Source of the DNA: Siphonodentalium dalli
Taxonomy: Eukaryota > Mollusca > Scaphopoda > Gadilida > Siphonodentaliidae
Length of the DNA stretch: 64,000 bases
Assembly (NCBI GenBank): GCA_032622095.1
Contig: CP136067.1
Span: 62,632,893 to 62,696,892 of the forward strand
Direction of reading: 5' to 3'
Shown: positions 1-9,229 of the stretch, piece after piece
How the letters are laid out: the number at the start of each line of letters is the position of its first letter
Position numbering within the stretch: the first letter of the stretch is position 1
Translations under genes and position numbers: made by a program
Notes under the pieces: generated by a model
Told to the model about the DNA's origin: nothing
The model's input: the letters and a program-made list of their open reading frames with translations, nothing else
The model's database searches: none

Positions 1-297
1 TGATATAGAAGATATGACTATATGAAGATATGAGTACATGTTTTGCTGCAAAATGTAGTACAATATAATAGCATCCCAATAATGTATACATTTGTATACA
101 TTTTATAAGATCACACGAGGGAATCGATCGAACGCAGCTCTGAGCAATCGGAGGCCGCTCCGAGCAGCCAACGAGGCACTCCGACTTTTTTGAGTCATTT
201 TTGGAGACAGGAATTTAGAACTCAGCACTGAACCACAAGATTCCGGACAAATGGAGAGGTATGTATATTATCTGTTTTAGGTATGCCCAGTAATATG

Positions 298-905
298 GTT
301 ATTGTCCAGCACGCAGTAAGGCAAGCGGGGCAAGCGGAAGAAGGGAGCAGGAAACCACCCCTGCTGTTCCTGCCGCCTGCTTCGAGGTGGAACTGGACAG
401 TTTTACACCTCGGACACCGGATTACCAACATATCCCGGTGTCCCCCAGCTCCACCAGCACCAACAACAACACCAGTGCAGCCACCACCATGTCTACGGAG
501 GAAATCATTGCTGACTCCAAAAGAAGGACCGATATAGTGGAGAAAGAATGGCAATACCAACAACAACAACAACAAGAACAATTTGATATCCAAAAAGAAA
601 AAATAGAACTCCTCTTACAACAACAACAGAATTCTCCACCTTCTTCAACTGAGAAACCAAACTCGAAGAAAAAGCGGAAAAAAAACGATAAAGTCAAACA
701 TCATAAAATGCTTATTTGTTTGTTTGTTTGTTTGTTTTTTGATTCATCTCAATAAAGGCATTAAAATGAGGGGTTAAGGAGAGGTGCCACTCGGCCCTTT
801 CGAGAATCCCGGGCCAGCCACCCAAACTACTATCTCTCTCTCTGGTGGAACGGCAGAGACAAACGATATATAATGCTGTGGGTGTGTCAGAGAATGGTAA
901 CCCGT
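298..905 (+). mobile_element. Retroposon copy 1 (ORF1-only family), inserted in fold-back element 1
   Basis: This segment interrupts the left arm of the fold-back: the arm stops after CAGTAATAT near 297 and resumes near GAACATACTGGAACTG at about 905, while the right arm is continuous there. It ends with the same tail as the copy at 8.2-9.2 kb: an AATAAA signal at 751-756, then ATGAGGGGT, a short hairpin at 781-801, and a CCCGGG...AGCC block followed by a CT microsatellite. The 5' portion of the element is missing. Confidence 0.7.
387..755 (+). pseudogene. Truncated C-terminal part of the retroposon ORF1-like protein
   Basis: The open frame encodes a low-complexity, Thr/Asn/Ser- and Gln-rich stretch with a Lys/Arg-rich tail (SKKKRKKN). 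Its beginning (LDSFTPRTPDYQ) resembles MDFIPKTPEYIE in copy 3, which supports homology to the C-terminal part of that ORF. The Cys/Trp/His-containing N-terminal domain present in copies 2 and 3 is absent, so this is a 5'-truncated insertion. The last residues run into a TTTG microsatellite just before the AATAAA signal. No enzymatic motif is seen. The gag/ORF1-like role is inferred from composition and from the setting next to a retroposon tail. Confidence 0.5.
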
Positions 906-2984
906 GACGAACATACTGGAACTGTTGACAAAACATCCATTATTTTTCACGGACAAATACAGTACTCGCTATTTACGATTGAATGTACTTGAAGCCAAAT
1001 ATTACCCCAAGCCGCCACAGAAATTTTAGCCCAAAATTCACAAGAATAAGCATCCGACGGAGGAAAACGTGAAGAGTGGTGTAGCGATGATTTTACAACG
1101 AGGCTGAACTGTGATAGTCAACAAGGCCCCTCCGAATGACTACACAGGAGTACGATTATCAAAATGTAGTTTTACTACATAAAATGGCACTGCTTTAGCC
1201 AGAGTTTCTCTGACTCGCAAATGCTATAATTCTTGGTGATGGAAGATGGCACAATTCACATAAAATAGCGGCTGTATATATTGATTGTTGAATAAGACAT
1301 AAGAGTTATACTGAATGTTATATCACTCAAACTGCACTGTGCTGACTCAAAATAGCCATGGACTCAGAAATAATGAATGTTTACTGATCTACAGTCTGTT
1401 CCAAAGATTCCAATATTTGAATAATACTATATGGGATAGCGATTGCCCGACCAAAGATATACTGAACTAACAAGACATACCAATGTGTAGCCTACATATT
1501 ACATAAATAAGTTAATCATTAGGATCATTATGCCCTATTTTTTTCAGAAAAAGAAAAAGGGGAAGAAACATATTCGACCAAAAAATGAAGGGGATGCGGG
1601 ATATGGATAGGCAATGTATCGCAGATAAGACGAACCAAGACGAAATTCCCATGCTCCACCACACGACCCCACGAGCAGACATTGGCAAATTTTGACGAGA
1701 CTCTAACGTTTGCTCCATATAAGCATGCAGTGGAACTGAGTTTTGGAAGACCGACTATCGCCTGTTTGGCGACAAGTTTATACTATACGTTATATGAGTG
1801 GAGTGGTTTATTCCCAATTTTCTTTTTCTGAAGAATAGGACATAATGATCCTAATTATTAACTTAATTATGTAATAAGTACATATTGATATGACTTGTTA
1901 TTTCAGTATATCTTATCCTTAAATTGGCTGCACATATTCACAATGTGCGATCAGACGTGTTGAAACTGAAATGCATTTTGTTATTGCGTGCAGTGATTAC
2001 TCCGATCTAAGGCAAATACTATATCGATATATTGAAGATTACTATGAATTTTCGAGAATGAGTGACAGTGAACATTTTCAAAAGATTGTGAGAAATAATG
2101 ATGTAAAGATTATAAATATCGTATGAAACATGATCCGGTTGTTCTTTCGCAGAAGGGGATCTTTGAAAACTTAGTAAATTTACAGATAAAAACCTGACAC
2201 GGATTCATTATTGCAGGGTCCATACATGCCTATTTTGAGTCAGCACAGTGCAGTTGGAGTGATATACCATTCAGGATATGTCTTATGCAACAATCAATAT
2301 ACAGTCAGGTTATTTTATGTGAATTGTGCCATCTTACCATCACCAAGAAGTAAAGCATTTGCGAGTCAGAGAAACTCGGACAAACGCAGTGCCATTTTAT
2401 ATACCAAAACGTAAATCTCCATTTTGACAATCGTACTCCTACATGTATAGTCATTCGGAGGGGCCTCGTTGACTATCACCGTTCAGCCTCGTTGGCAAAT
2501 CATCGCTACACCACCCTTCACGTTTTCCTCCGTCGGATGCTTATTCTGAGAAAATTTGGGCTAAAATTTCTGGTGCGGCTTGGGGTAATATTTGGCTTCA
2601 AGTACATTCAATCGTAAATAGCAAGTAGTGTATTTGTCCGTGCAAAATAATGGATGTTTTGTCAACAGTGCCGGTATTCATATTACTGGGCAAACCTAAA
2701 ACAGTTAATACAGACCTCTCCATTTGTCCCGAATCTTTGTTTTAGTGCAGAGTTTCAAATTTCTGTCTCCAAAAATGATCAAAAACTCGAAGTGCCGCGT
2801 TGGGTGATCGGAGCGGCCTCCGATTGCTCGGAGCGGCCTTCGATCGATTCACCCATGTGAAGACATTGTCTCAAACAAAACGAATTAAACTGACTTAGTT
2901 CATATTTTGTAACACGTTGGACACCATGTTGGATTCTAGGGAATGCGCAAGGGTGTGAACTCCACACCCACCCAGAAATTGAAG

Positions 2985-3751
2985 CACCAAAAAATAACAA
3001 ACTTCAAAAATCGATATCTGAGCTTTGATTCCTCGACGATTCAAATATTTTTTTACCCCCGAAGCCAAAGAAATAGTAATTTAGGAGCGTTAATTCGGAT
3101 AATGCATATTTAACTTAATGGTTCCTTCGAGTGAGATGAATTCGTCTCTGCAATTTTGGAAACAACACGCGGTACCAAAAATAGATCGGGAAACGCCGGA
3201 AATTCCTACAAATTCTTTTTAATCTTTAAAACGGTATCCTGGATTGGTCAATCTAATGCATATTTAGTTGCTTTGCTTCGTGTAAAGTCATAAATTATTT
3301 GGAAATTTAATTAATTAATACACGTGACCAGTTTTTGTTCTTGTTTTAATCATGTGATATATTTGACAATATTTTGTTTATCTTGTAATATCCCCTTTCT
3401 GGGAATTTTTCATCTAAATTGGTCAGGTTTTAAGGTTAGTTTGGGTCACAAAGTAATTCAATTTGCGAATGGATGATCATTTAGCATTATAAATTCTCAG
3501 ATTAAAGAATCTGAACTGAAGATTTGAGTTTACTATTGTTCGCGTGTCCTCGGTCACATTGGAAGAAATTGCAGCTCTGTTACGTTTGGGATATCTTTAA
3601 AGATGCACAATCCGATTAAGCGCCCATCAATTACTATTTATTTAGATTCGGGGGGGGGGGGGTAAAACATATTTGATTCGAGTCGAGGAACCCACCTATC
3701 AAAGCTCAGAGTTATTAGATATCGATTTTTGAAATCTATTATTTTTCACAA
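2985..3751. mobile_element. Fold-back element 2, ~180-bp inverted arms
   Basis: Positions 2985-3165 match the reverse complement of about 3560-3751. Diagnostic blocks are TTCAAAAATCGATATCT against its complement near 3718-3734, the C-run/G-run pair (3055-3060 and 3651-3662), and TCTCTGCAATTTTGGAA against the complement of the 3565-3580 region. The spacer of about 400 bp is AT-rich and non-coding. No transposase. The G-run is much longer in the right arm, as expected of slippage. Confidence 0.75.
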
Positions 3752-3754
3752 TCA

Positions 3755-4325
3755 ATAATTATTTGTGGCCCAGTAAACAGCCGACGAGCCGACAGTCTCT
3801 GACCTAATTGCGGATGAAGATGGATAACTCTAAAATCAAGAGGCTTTCCGTTCATAATAAGGCAAAATTCGTCGAACAACACGTTGATAAATATTTTCGG
3901 GTAATTATATACTACAGTTGATAGTGGTTATTTTTGGGCAATTAATCGATTCTGATAACTGAAGCGGCATTTCTAAAAATGTTAATGTTGTTGGAATCTG
4001 ATTATATGGGGACCATCGAATTGGATTGAGTACCTTTCATGGATAGAGATATAATTAGTTTCAACAATTTTAAACATTTATTTGTCCGAATACAATTAGA
4101 TGTAATAAGGGTATTATTACATGGCGTATGCGTATTGGTCCAATGGGATTGGATGACAAGTGCTGATATAACGTATTAGTGGATTTAATGTGTATATGCT
4201 ATTCAGTCGCATTCATGAAGGGGAAGATTTAAACAATTTAAACTTCGATTGAGATCTTAACAATCTGAGAAGACGACGACGGTGTCGATGGTGTTTGTTA
4301 CTGTAGTAAGAATGCGATACTATAT
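3755..4325. other. AT-rich non-coding stretch; probably intron or 3' flank of the neuropeptide gene
   Basis: No ORF, repeat or RNA gene is recognised. Because the exon at 4332-4575 ends with a good splice donor facing this direction, the stretch is most simply intronic on the minus strand. Any downstream exon would be 3' UTR, since the stop codon precedes the donor. Confidence 0.35.
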
Positions 4326-4335
4326 ACATACCTCC
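4326..4335 (-). promoter_or_regulatory. Probable 5' splice site
   Basis: On the minus strand the sequence is TGAGGAG|GTATGT, a near-consensus donor placed 4 nt after the stop codon of the neuropeptide ORF. It implies an intron in the 3' UTR, too close to the stop to trigger classical nonsense-mediated decay. Confidence 0.5.
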
Positions 4336-4575
4336 TCAGAGAGCACCTTCGGTGGAATATAGTTTCTCGCAATAAGTCAGCACCCGGATGCAGACGTCTT
4401 TTATATCCCGCGTGGACATATCGATGGGGCTTCTCTTTCCGAACACCAGACTGTTCATATTAGGACTGATCCCGCGCCGCCCGAACAACAACGGCTGTCC
4501 TCCGTTAAATTTAGCTTCCGTTAGCGATACGACGAGCATAGCAGCAGTCAGGAAAATAACGAATTGGAACTTCAT
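4336..4575 (-). CDS. SIFamide/FFamide-type neuropeptide precursor (79 aa)
   Basis: Secreted prohormone yielding short C-terminally amidated peptides. I chose Met at 4575-4573: it follows directly on a splice acceptor (TTCTATTTCAG|ATG) and opens a signal peptide (residues 1-21, hydrophobic core FVIFLTAAMLVV, cleavage after TEA). Peptide 1, KFNGGQPLLF, follows at once and ends in the amidation/cleavage signal GRR (32-34). Peptide 2, GISPNMNSLVF, ends in GKR (46-48). The C-terminal segment has two cysteines, C62 and C69, spaced C-x6-C, then ends at TGA. Signal peptide, immediate amidated peptide and a C-x6-C tail is the architecture of arthropod SIFamide precursors; lophotrochozoan FFamide relatives have two peptides. 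The endings LLF-amide and LVF-amide are unusual (IF or FF expected), so the peptides are divergent or the assignment is to a sister family. In-frame codons upstream (to 4650) lie beyond the acceptor and are not coding. The ORF is intact with no sign of decay. Family assignment is inference from architecture. Confidence 0.75.
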   Translation of the reverse strand: MKFQFVIFLTAAMLVVSLTEAKFNGGQPLLFGRRGISPNMNSLVFGKRSPIDMSTRDIKDVCIRVLTYCEKLYSTEGAL

Positions 4576-4592
4576 CTGAAATAGAACATTAT
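4576..4592 (-). promoter_or_regulatory. Probable 3' splice site before the neuropeptide start codon
   Basis: The minus strand reads TGTTCTATTTCAG immediately before ATG: a pyrimidine-rich tract and CAG. It places the start codon at the very first base of the exon, so an upstream non-coding exon should lie at coordinates above 4600. Confidence 0.5.
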
Positions 4593-4599
4593 TCCAACA

Positions 4600-5050
4600 T
4601 GAGTTCATGGATGAGACTGGGGAAGGTCCATGTGCCACATGTGGCGTCACTAATGCAAGGATTCACTGCGTTTTCTTCAATGTTGGCAGAGCCTGGAGAG
4701 CCAAGAGGTTTTTAATTTAGGTGGGAATTATTGTACGCGTGATTAGATGGCAAACACGATTACGCTTATAACTTTTCTCAATAAGTAATCAACTCTCGCG
4801 AATAAAGATTCGGAGCTGCCCAAGTCCACGAACATAACAGCTCAGGACAAATAGTGACGGCGTTCTCTAAATCGCAGTTATGCAATTCCATCATGCAGGC
4901 AAATAGGTATATATATGGCCAACATCGAATAATATCGAATTATTTTAGGAGTCATTTTGCAGGGTTAAGATAACGAACGACTCTCAACGCACAGTAGTGG
5001 ATGCATCACTGAGACCTATTTTAAGTTACACTGCAAATATCAAATATGGC
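4600..5050. other. Non-coding, no recognised element
   Basis: AT-rich sequence without repeats or credible ORFs. It should contain the intron, and perhaps the first exon or promoter, of the minus-strand neuropeptide gene, but I cannot place a transcription start. Confidence 0.3.
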
Positions 5051-5140
5051 ATAATAATAGATTCATGTATATAGCGCATTATAATAATAGATTCATGTAT
5101 ATAGCGCATTATAATAATAGATTCATGTATATAGCGCATT
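5051..5140. repeat. Three exact tandem copies of a 30-bp unit
   Basis: Units at 5051-5080, 5081-5110 and 5111-5140, each containing AGATTCATGTATATAGCGCA, are identical to one another. A recent local tandem triplication with no associated ORF. Confidence 0.95.
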
Positions 5141-5144
5141 ATAA

Positions 5145-5940
5145 AATGAATTAATTATCTTTATTATATTATTTATTATACCACCCGATGCAAGCGGTTC
5201 TTTGCATCAAGGATCGATTTTGGCATTACTTTTGATTATTTATGCTTTATTTTGTCTTAACTTAGGGTCGATACATTTAAATAAGCTCTGCCTTTGTCAA
5301 AACATAAACTGTTCTTCGTGGTTTTACCGCCGTGAAAATTATAATCATCTTTATTCCAAAACGCGAAGGCCTCAATGCCCTTTAACCGTTTTCTTCCTAT
5401 TTTAAAATTTAGTGTGTAACTTGAAATAGTAGCGGTTATGCAGCCTATATCAATGAGACGAAATTAATCATGTTGTACGTTAACTTCCGATTCGTGATTA
5501 AATAACTCTCAGTTCCTATCGACAATCGAATTCCATAAGAGACTATTTGCCGATTATAACCGTTAGATGTGTTAATTTGTAAGGAATGTCAAACTCGTCA
5601 CACTCGTCTTATTGACAACTAAGATTGTCCGAGTCATTTGTGTAATCCCGTTTTATTCTTAATTACATAGTTTCTCCACTATGGGTTTTATTTAATGTTT
5701 CGGTCGATATACATCAACTTATTTAGTGGTGCACATTGAATCGCTATTACCCTCTTATTACTGCCGCTATGCATCTGCTCGAAGATGTGAACACTAAGTA
5801 TTGCTACATGCTTTGGGATTTCTCGAATGATCAGGGATGTGAGTTGTTGACGATGTGACACACATTGTAGTGAAATGTCGCATCGATCAGCCCACACTAT
5901 TTACTATCCGTGTACATAATATATTCTAATAAGTTGAAAA
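5145..5940. other. Non-coding, no recognised element
   Basis: Only short random-looking ORFs with no domain, signal or composition that would support coding. Confidence 0.3.
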
Positions 5941-6118
5941 CACATAAAAAGAGGATATCAAACTCGTTAATTTGGGATATAAGATTTTATGAAAAGAGTT
6001 TCATAAATTTGATTCACAACGAGTCGTAGACGAGTTGTGAATCAAATTTATCAAACGACTTTCATAAAATCTTATATCCCAACATAACGAGCTGAAGATC
6101 TTTTATATCACATGGAAA
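5941..6118. mobile_element. Palindromic MITE-like element, ~80-bp arms
   Basis: The arms pair across a short loop: GATATAAGATTTTATGAAA on the left pairs with TTTCATAAAATCTTATATC on the right, and ATAAATTTGATTCACAAC pairs with GTTGTGAATCAAATTTAT. The loop reads GAGTCGTAGACGA. Pairing extends outward with mismatches to about 5941 and 6118. No ORF and no obvious target-site duplication. Confidence 0.85.
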
Positions 6119-6342
6119 AAACTAGAGCTTTATACCTTTATAACAAATCAAAATCTTTAAAAGAAGCTGAAAGATGCATGCACAATGCATACATTCACGA
6201 CGTTGGTTGAGACGCTTCACAACCGTATACGACAGTATTGCGAGCTCTGAATGGCGAAGAAAAATATAGAACTCCCCCATTTGCCTCTTCGTTTTTGTGC
6301 CTTTTCCTTAGTGCAACGAAGTTGGACAAGAATTTAACTTTA

Positions 6343-6528
6343 ATGAACAAAGCAATCATTTTGCAATGTCTGGTGTTGGTCTCATGTGCGACTTTTCGAA
6401 ATAGTATTTATCCGCGCGGTAATTTTGTTGGCGCGATGCCAAGTATCCCGCGAAGCACGCGCCTATATATTCATCACTATACTGTATACGATATGAGATA
6501 TACGGAAATATGTAATGGCTTTTTTTAA
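6343..6528 (+). CDS. Doubtful small secreted-peptide ORF (61 aa)
   Basis: The ORF starts with MNKAIILQCLVLVSCATF, which could be a signal peptide, followed by RNSIYPRGNFVGAMPSIPR and an Arg-containing, Tyr-rich tail. It lies 31 nt after a strong acceptor-like tract (CTTTTCCTTAG at about 6302-6312). No GKR/GRR amidation site and no paired cysteines are present, and I recognise no family. It may well be a chance ORF in AT-rich DNA; I list it because signal-peptide-like start and splice acceptor coincide. Confidence 0.15.
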   Translation: MNKAIILQCLVLVSCATFRNSIYPRGNFVGAMPSIPRSTRLYIHHYTVYDMRYTEICNGFF

Positions 6529-6974
6529 TGATGTAATAAGGGTTTCATGTGATACAATTCAATAATATTATATGTGCAGTTACGGGATTAATAGAGGACT
6601 ATCGAATTGTATTATATATAAAATTAAATCGCATGTACTTATGTTGTGAGAGATCAAGACAATGGTCAAATCCCCTATATACAATCAGAAAATAAAACGC
6701 TGGTTACTGTCGATCGCGCCAGAAATCAATGATGGCTGGACAAGTCGGCGTATACGTACGGGACAGGGCAACTAGGGAGCTCACGGGTCTAACGCAGCCT
6801 AAATCCAACTATAGTTTCGTGTAATCAATACCAGATGCATCATCCAAAATCAAATTCCCCATGAATCAATTGAAAATAATGTTGCACGAAAATATGATCC
6901 ACATTAATTTGTTTTTGTAACGGAATATGATGAAAGTGAATGTCGAAAGGCATTCATGGTGGTGACGTATACAA

Positions 6975-7074
6975 TTAAATGATTATTCAAAAGCTATACA
7001 ATTATATGAATATTCATTAGGTATAAAATTATATGAATATTCAATAGGTATACCATTATATGAATATTCAATAG
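6975..7074. repeat. AT-rich tandem repeat, ~27-bp unit
   Basis: About three and a half copies of a unit containing ATTATATGAATATTCAATAG with point differences (TACAATTATATG, TAAAATTATATG, TACCATTATATG). Followed directly by GGCCGAACAG. Confidence 0.85.
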
Positions 7075-7446
7075 GCCGAACAGTTGGTATGGTCGAGATA
7101 GTGTGCTCCATTCCAACATTCTATTGAATCAATGCCATTCAGAAAAGAAAATTCATGCCATTATATTTAATGAAAAATATGCTTGTGCAAATTGTTTTAA
7201 AGCGAATCTATATAGCAGGTTCATTTGCTGCACCATTGTTAGCAATTCAGTGTGGCTATGCAAATTTGATTTAAACATTTCTTGTCATGTATAATGAATG
7301 TATATTAATACATAAATATAAGGGATTGGGGACAAGTTCTGAAAACATATGTGAACCTCTGCTCCCTACAACAAATATACATAGTAATAAACACGATTTG
7401 GTATGACGGGCATGATGTGTCAAATGTGTGTAATAATTCGAACTTA

Positions 7447-7485
7447 TGATATGATATGATAAGAAAAGATAAGATAAGATAAGAT
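7447..7485. repeat. GATAA/GATAT microsatellite
   Basis: Short run of ATGATATGATATGATAAG followed by AAGATAAGATAAGATAAG. Simple sequence, otherwise featureless. Confidence 0.9.
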
Positions 7486-7489
7486 TTTA

Positions 7490-8195
7490 ATGCAAAATAC
7501 ACCCAATGGGCAGTTGCACATATAATAAATACAACATATATCAACATATGGAATAATTTAACATGAGTAATCACATACGATATGCATATACGCTCGCTCG
7601 ATATGAAAGAATGATTTTCGTAAAAGAATCGAAGAACGATGACGGGTTTTCTATACTGTCATTTTAGGGAATGTATGGATGGGACATGACTATATGAGAG
7701 TTATTAAATATAAATTAGGGTGTTGTCAAGTTAGGATGACAACTATATAGGGGAGGGTCGATCATATTACGATGGGTGGACGATAATAGGCGGTTTTTGG
7801 GGTCATGACAAGGGGACTGAAGGGGTCAAACGTATTGGTGGATTCACGGGAGGTCATCCGCAACAAGTCGCAAACCTACCAGACAATTTGATTAACATTA
7901 GAGCTTCTTCTATAATAATATTTTCTCGTTGTGTGTTAGGGTAATGTTACGATCAAAGTTTCCGCATAAAACAGAAAATATCACAATAGTCATATTGGAC
8001 TATAGTATAATATTAAGTATGTGTCAGACCTGGTCCAGATAAGTAGTAATATGATCTTAATAAGATCTTAATTCAAAAAAAGAAACACAAATGATTTAGA
8101 AAAAGAAAGAAAATATCGAAATACATATAAGTGGTTTCTCAGAAGTCCGTGCATTTAAAATATAAACCCAAAAACCCTTAGAATTTACCATTCTT
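7490..8195. other. Non-coding, no recognised element
   Basis: AT-rich sequence upstream of the retroposon ORF at 8240. It may include the 5' portion of that element, but no boundary or target duplication can be identified. Confidence 0.3.
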
Positions 8196-8239
8196 TCTAA
8201 AACTTTGCTTCCGGAGCGCTCGCGGGATGGTCGCATGTT

Positions 8240-9091
8240 ATGCTCGACGCGTTAAGCCGTGAGCGTTCCGTGACTATTTCTATCGGACTTGGCGGAATGG
8301 ATTTAATCCCCCGCCAAGTCTGTCTCGTGCTGAGCGACCTGCAGTCGGCTCATTGTGTTGGATGGACTTTGCACTCTAACGCGGGTCGATTGCAGGTAAC
8401 TTTGGACTATCGAGTTACCCCAGTGGAACCCTCCACCGGCCGGGACTCGATAGGGGCTAGCCAAAGGACACAGACCGGGAGGAATAGGAAGGCGAAGACC
8501 CCTTTACAGCGCCGTAGGGATGCCGAGAGGAGGGCCAAGTGGAGAAGAGGAGGAACTGAGAGACGCCCAGTTCGTCCCCACTTGGCCGCCCAGCAGCAAC
8601 ATCAGCCGGCAGTAGAAGATATCACCACCACCAGACGGAGCAGGGACGCCGATGTCACCCCGGATGTCCCTGCCGTCGGCGAGGACAGCGGAACCAGGAA
8701 CACCGAAGTCATCCCGGAGGTTCCTGCCGCTGTCTTCGACGTGGAGATGGCTACTCCACCAAGCCAGACTCCACCAGGGGCGGAAAGCACCACCTCCGCC
8801 CCTGCGACGCCGAGGTATGAGGAGAGGCCGGCGTTGCCCAACAAAACAGAGCGGGAAATCAACGACGAATATCACAGAATCAGAAGAGCGATCAACTCAC
8901 ATCACTCAGCAGGAAAGAAATACCAGCTCAGTAATTACGAATTCTTCCTGCTGAGGGATCGCCAGATATATGAAGGGCCTGACCAACACCAACCATCAAA
9001 AGGGAGAACCATCATCCGAACAATAAAGGGTCAGCTAGAACCAGACATCAGCCTTTCAAAGAATCCACCATTCCCAGGAAAAAGAAATTGA
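8240..9091 (+). CDS. ORF1/gag-like protein of the retroposon family (283 aa)
   Basis: Function unknown; inferred to be a nucleic-acid-binding retroposon protein. Residues about 22-55 form a small domain with the pattern LIP...CVGWTLH...G..QVTLDY, matched in copy 3 by LIP...CLSWSPH...GGYQLILDF. Next come a basic segment (TPLQRRRDAERRAKWRRG, about 89-106; in copy 4 the equivalent is TPSRKKRDAERLAAWK), a long Pro/Thr/Ala/Glu-rich disordered linker (about 110-200), and a C-terminal segment with mixed-charge helices (REINDEYHRIRRAINSH). The ORF is uninterrupted and much more GC-rich than its surroundings, both consistent with relatively recent insertion. No zinc knuckle, RRM or catalytic motif is seen. 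Stop TGA is followed by an A-rich UTR and a polyadenylation signal. Confidence 0.55.
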   Translation: MLDALSRERSVTISIGLGGMDLIPRQVCLVLSDLQSAHCVGWTLHSNAGRLQVTLDYRVTPVEPSTGRDSIGASQRTQTGRNRKAKTPLQRRRDAERRAKWRRGGTERRPVRPHLAAQQQHQPAVEDITTTRRSRDADVTPDVPAVGEDSGTRNTEVIPEVPAAVFDVEMATPPSQTPPGAESTTSAPATPRYEERPALPNKTEREINDEYHRIRRAINSHHSAGKKYQLSNYEFFLLRDRQIYEGPDQHQPSKGRTIIRTIKGQLEPDISLSKNPPFPGKRN

Positions 9092-9170
9092 ACACCAAAA
9101 AAAAGAGTACCAAAATTGCTATCTTTTTTTTTCTTATGTTTTGAATAAAGCTAAAAAATGAGGGGTGAAG

Positions 9171-9192
9171 GAATAGACCTCTCGGTCTATTC
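9171..9192 (+). other. 3' hairpin of retroposon copy 2
   Basis: GAATAGACC, loop TCTC, GGTCTATTC: nine perfect base pairs, flanked by GGTGAAG and GACCATCC. The flanks are conserved in copies 3 and 4 while the hairpin sequence is different, suggesting the structure rather than the sequence is kept, perhaps for reverse-transcriptase recognition. Confidence 0.7.
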
Positions 9193-9229
9193 GACCATCC
9201 CGGGGTTAGCCCCCCAAATCACAATCGCC

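Larger units (their letters stand above)
111..2860. mobile_element. Fold-back element 1 with ~1.15 kb inverted arms
   Basis: The left arm (111 to about 1570, not counting an inserted retroposon) matches the reverse complement of about 1800-2860. Outer ends read TCACACGAGGGAATCGATCG on the left and, reverse-complemented, TCACATGGGTGAATCGATCG on the right. Further matches include the CGGAGGCCGCTCCGA block, the block around 935-1170 against 2410-2650, and the block around 1490-1560 against 1805-1880. A roughly 230-bp spacer lies between the arms. The trinucleotide AGA flanks both ends (108-110 and 2861-2863) and may be a 3-bp target duplication, but three bases are weak evidence. No transposase ORF is visible, so it is non-autonomous. 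Arms differ by roughly 10-15 percent, so the insertion is not recent. Confidence 0.8.
8200..9225 (+). mobile_element. Retroposon copy 2 (ORF1-only family), most intact
   Basis: Consists of one 283-codon ORF, a short 3' UTR with AATAAA (9144-9149), the ATGAGGGGTGAAGG block, a perfect 9-bp hairpin and the CGACCATCCCGGGG...CCCCCCAAATCACAATC end. The tail is shared with copy 1, and the blocks either side of the hairpin are shared with copies 3 and 4. No reverse transcriptase or endonuclease is encoded between ORF and 3' end, so the element depends on another element's machinery. The 5' boundary is approximate. Confidence 0.65.
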
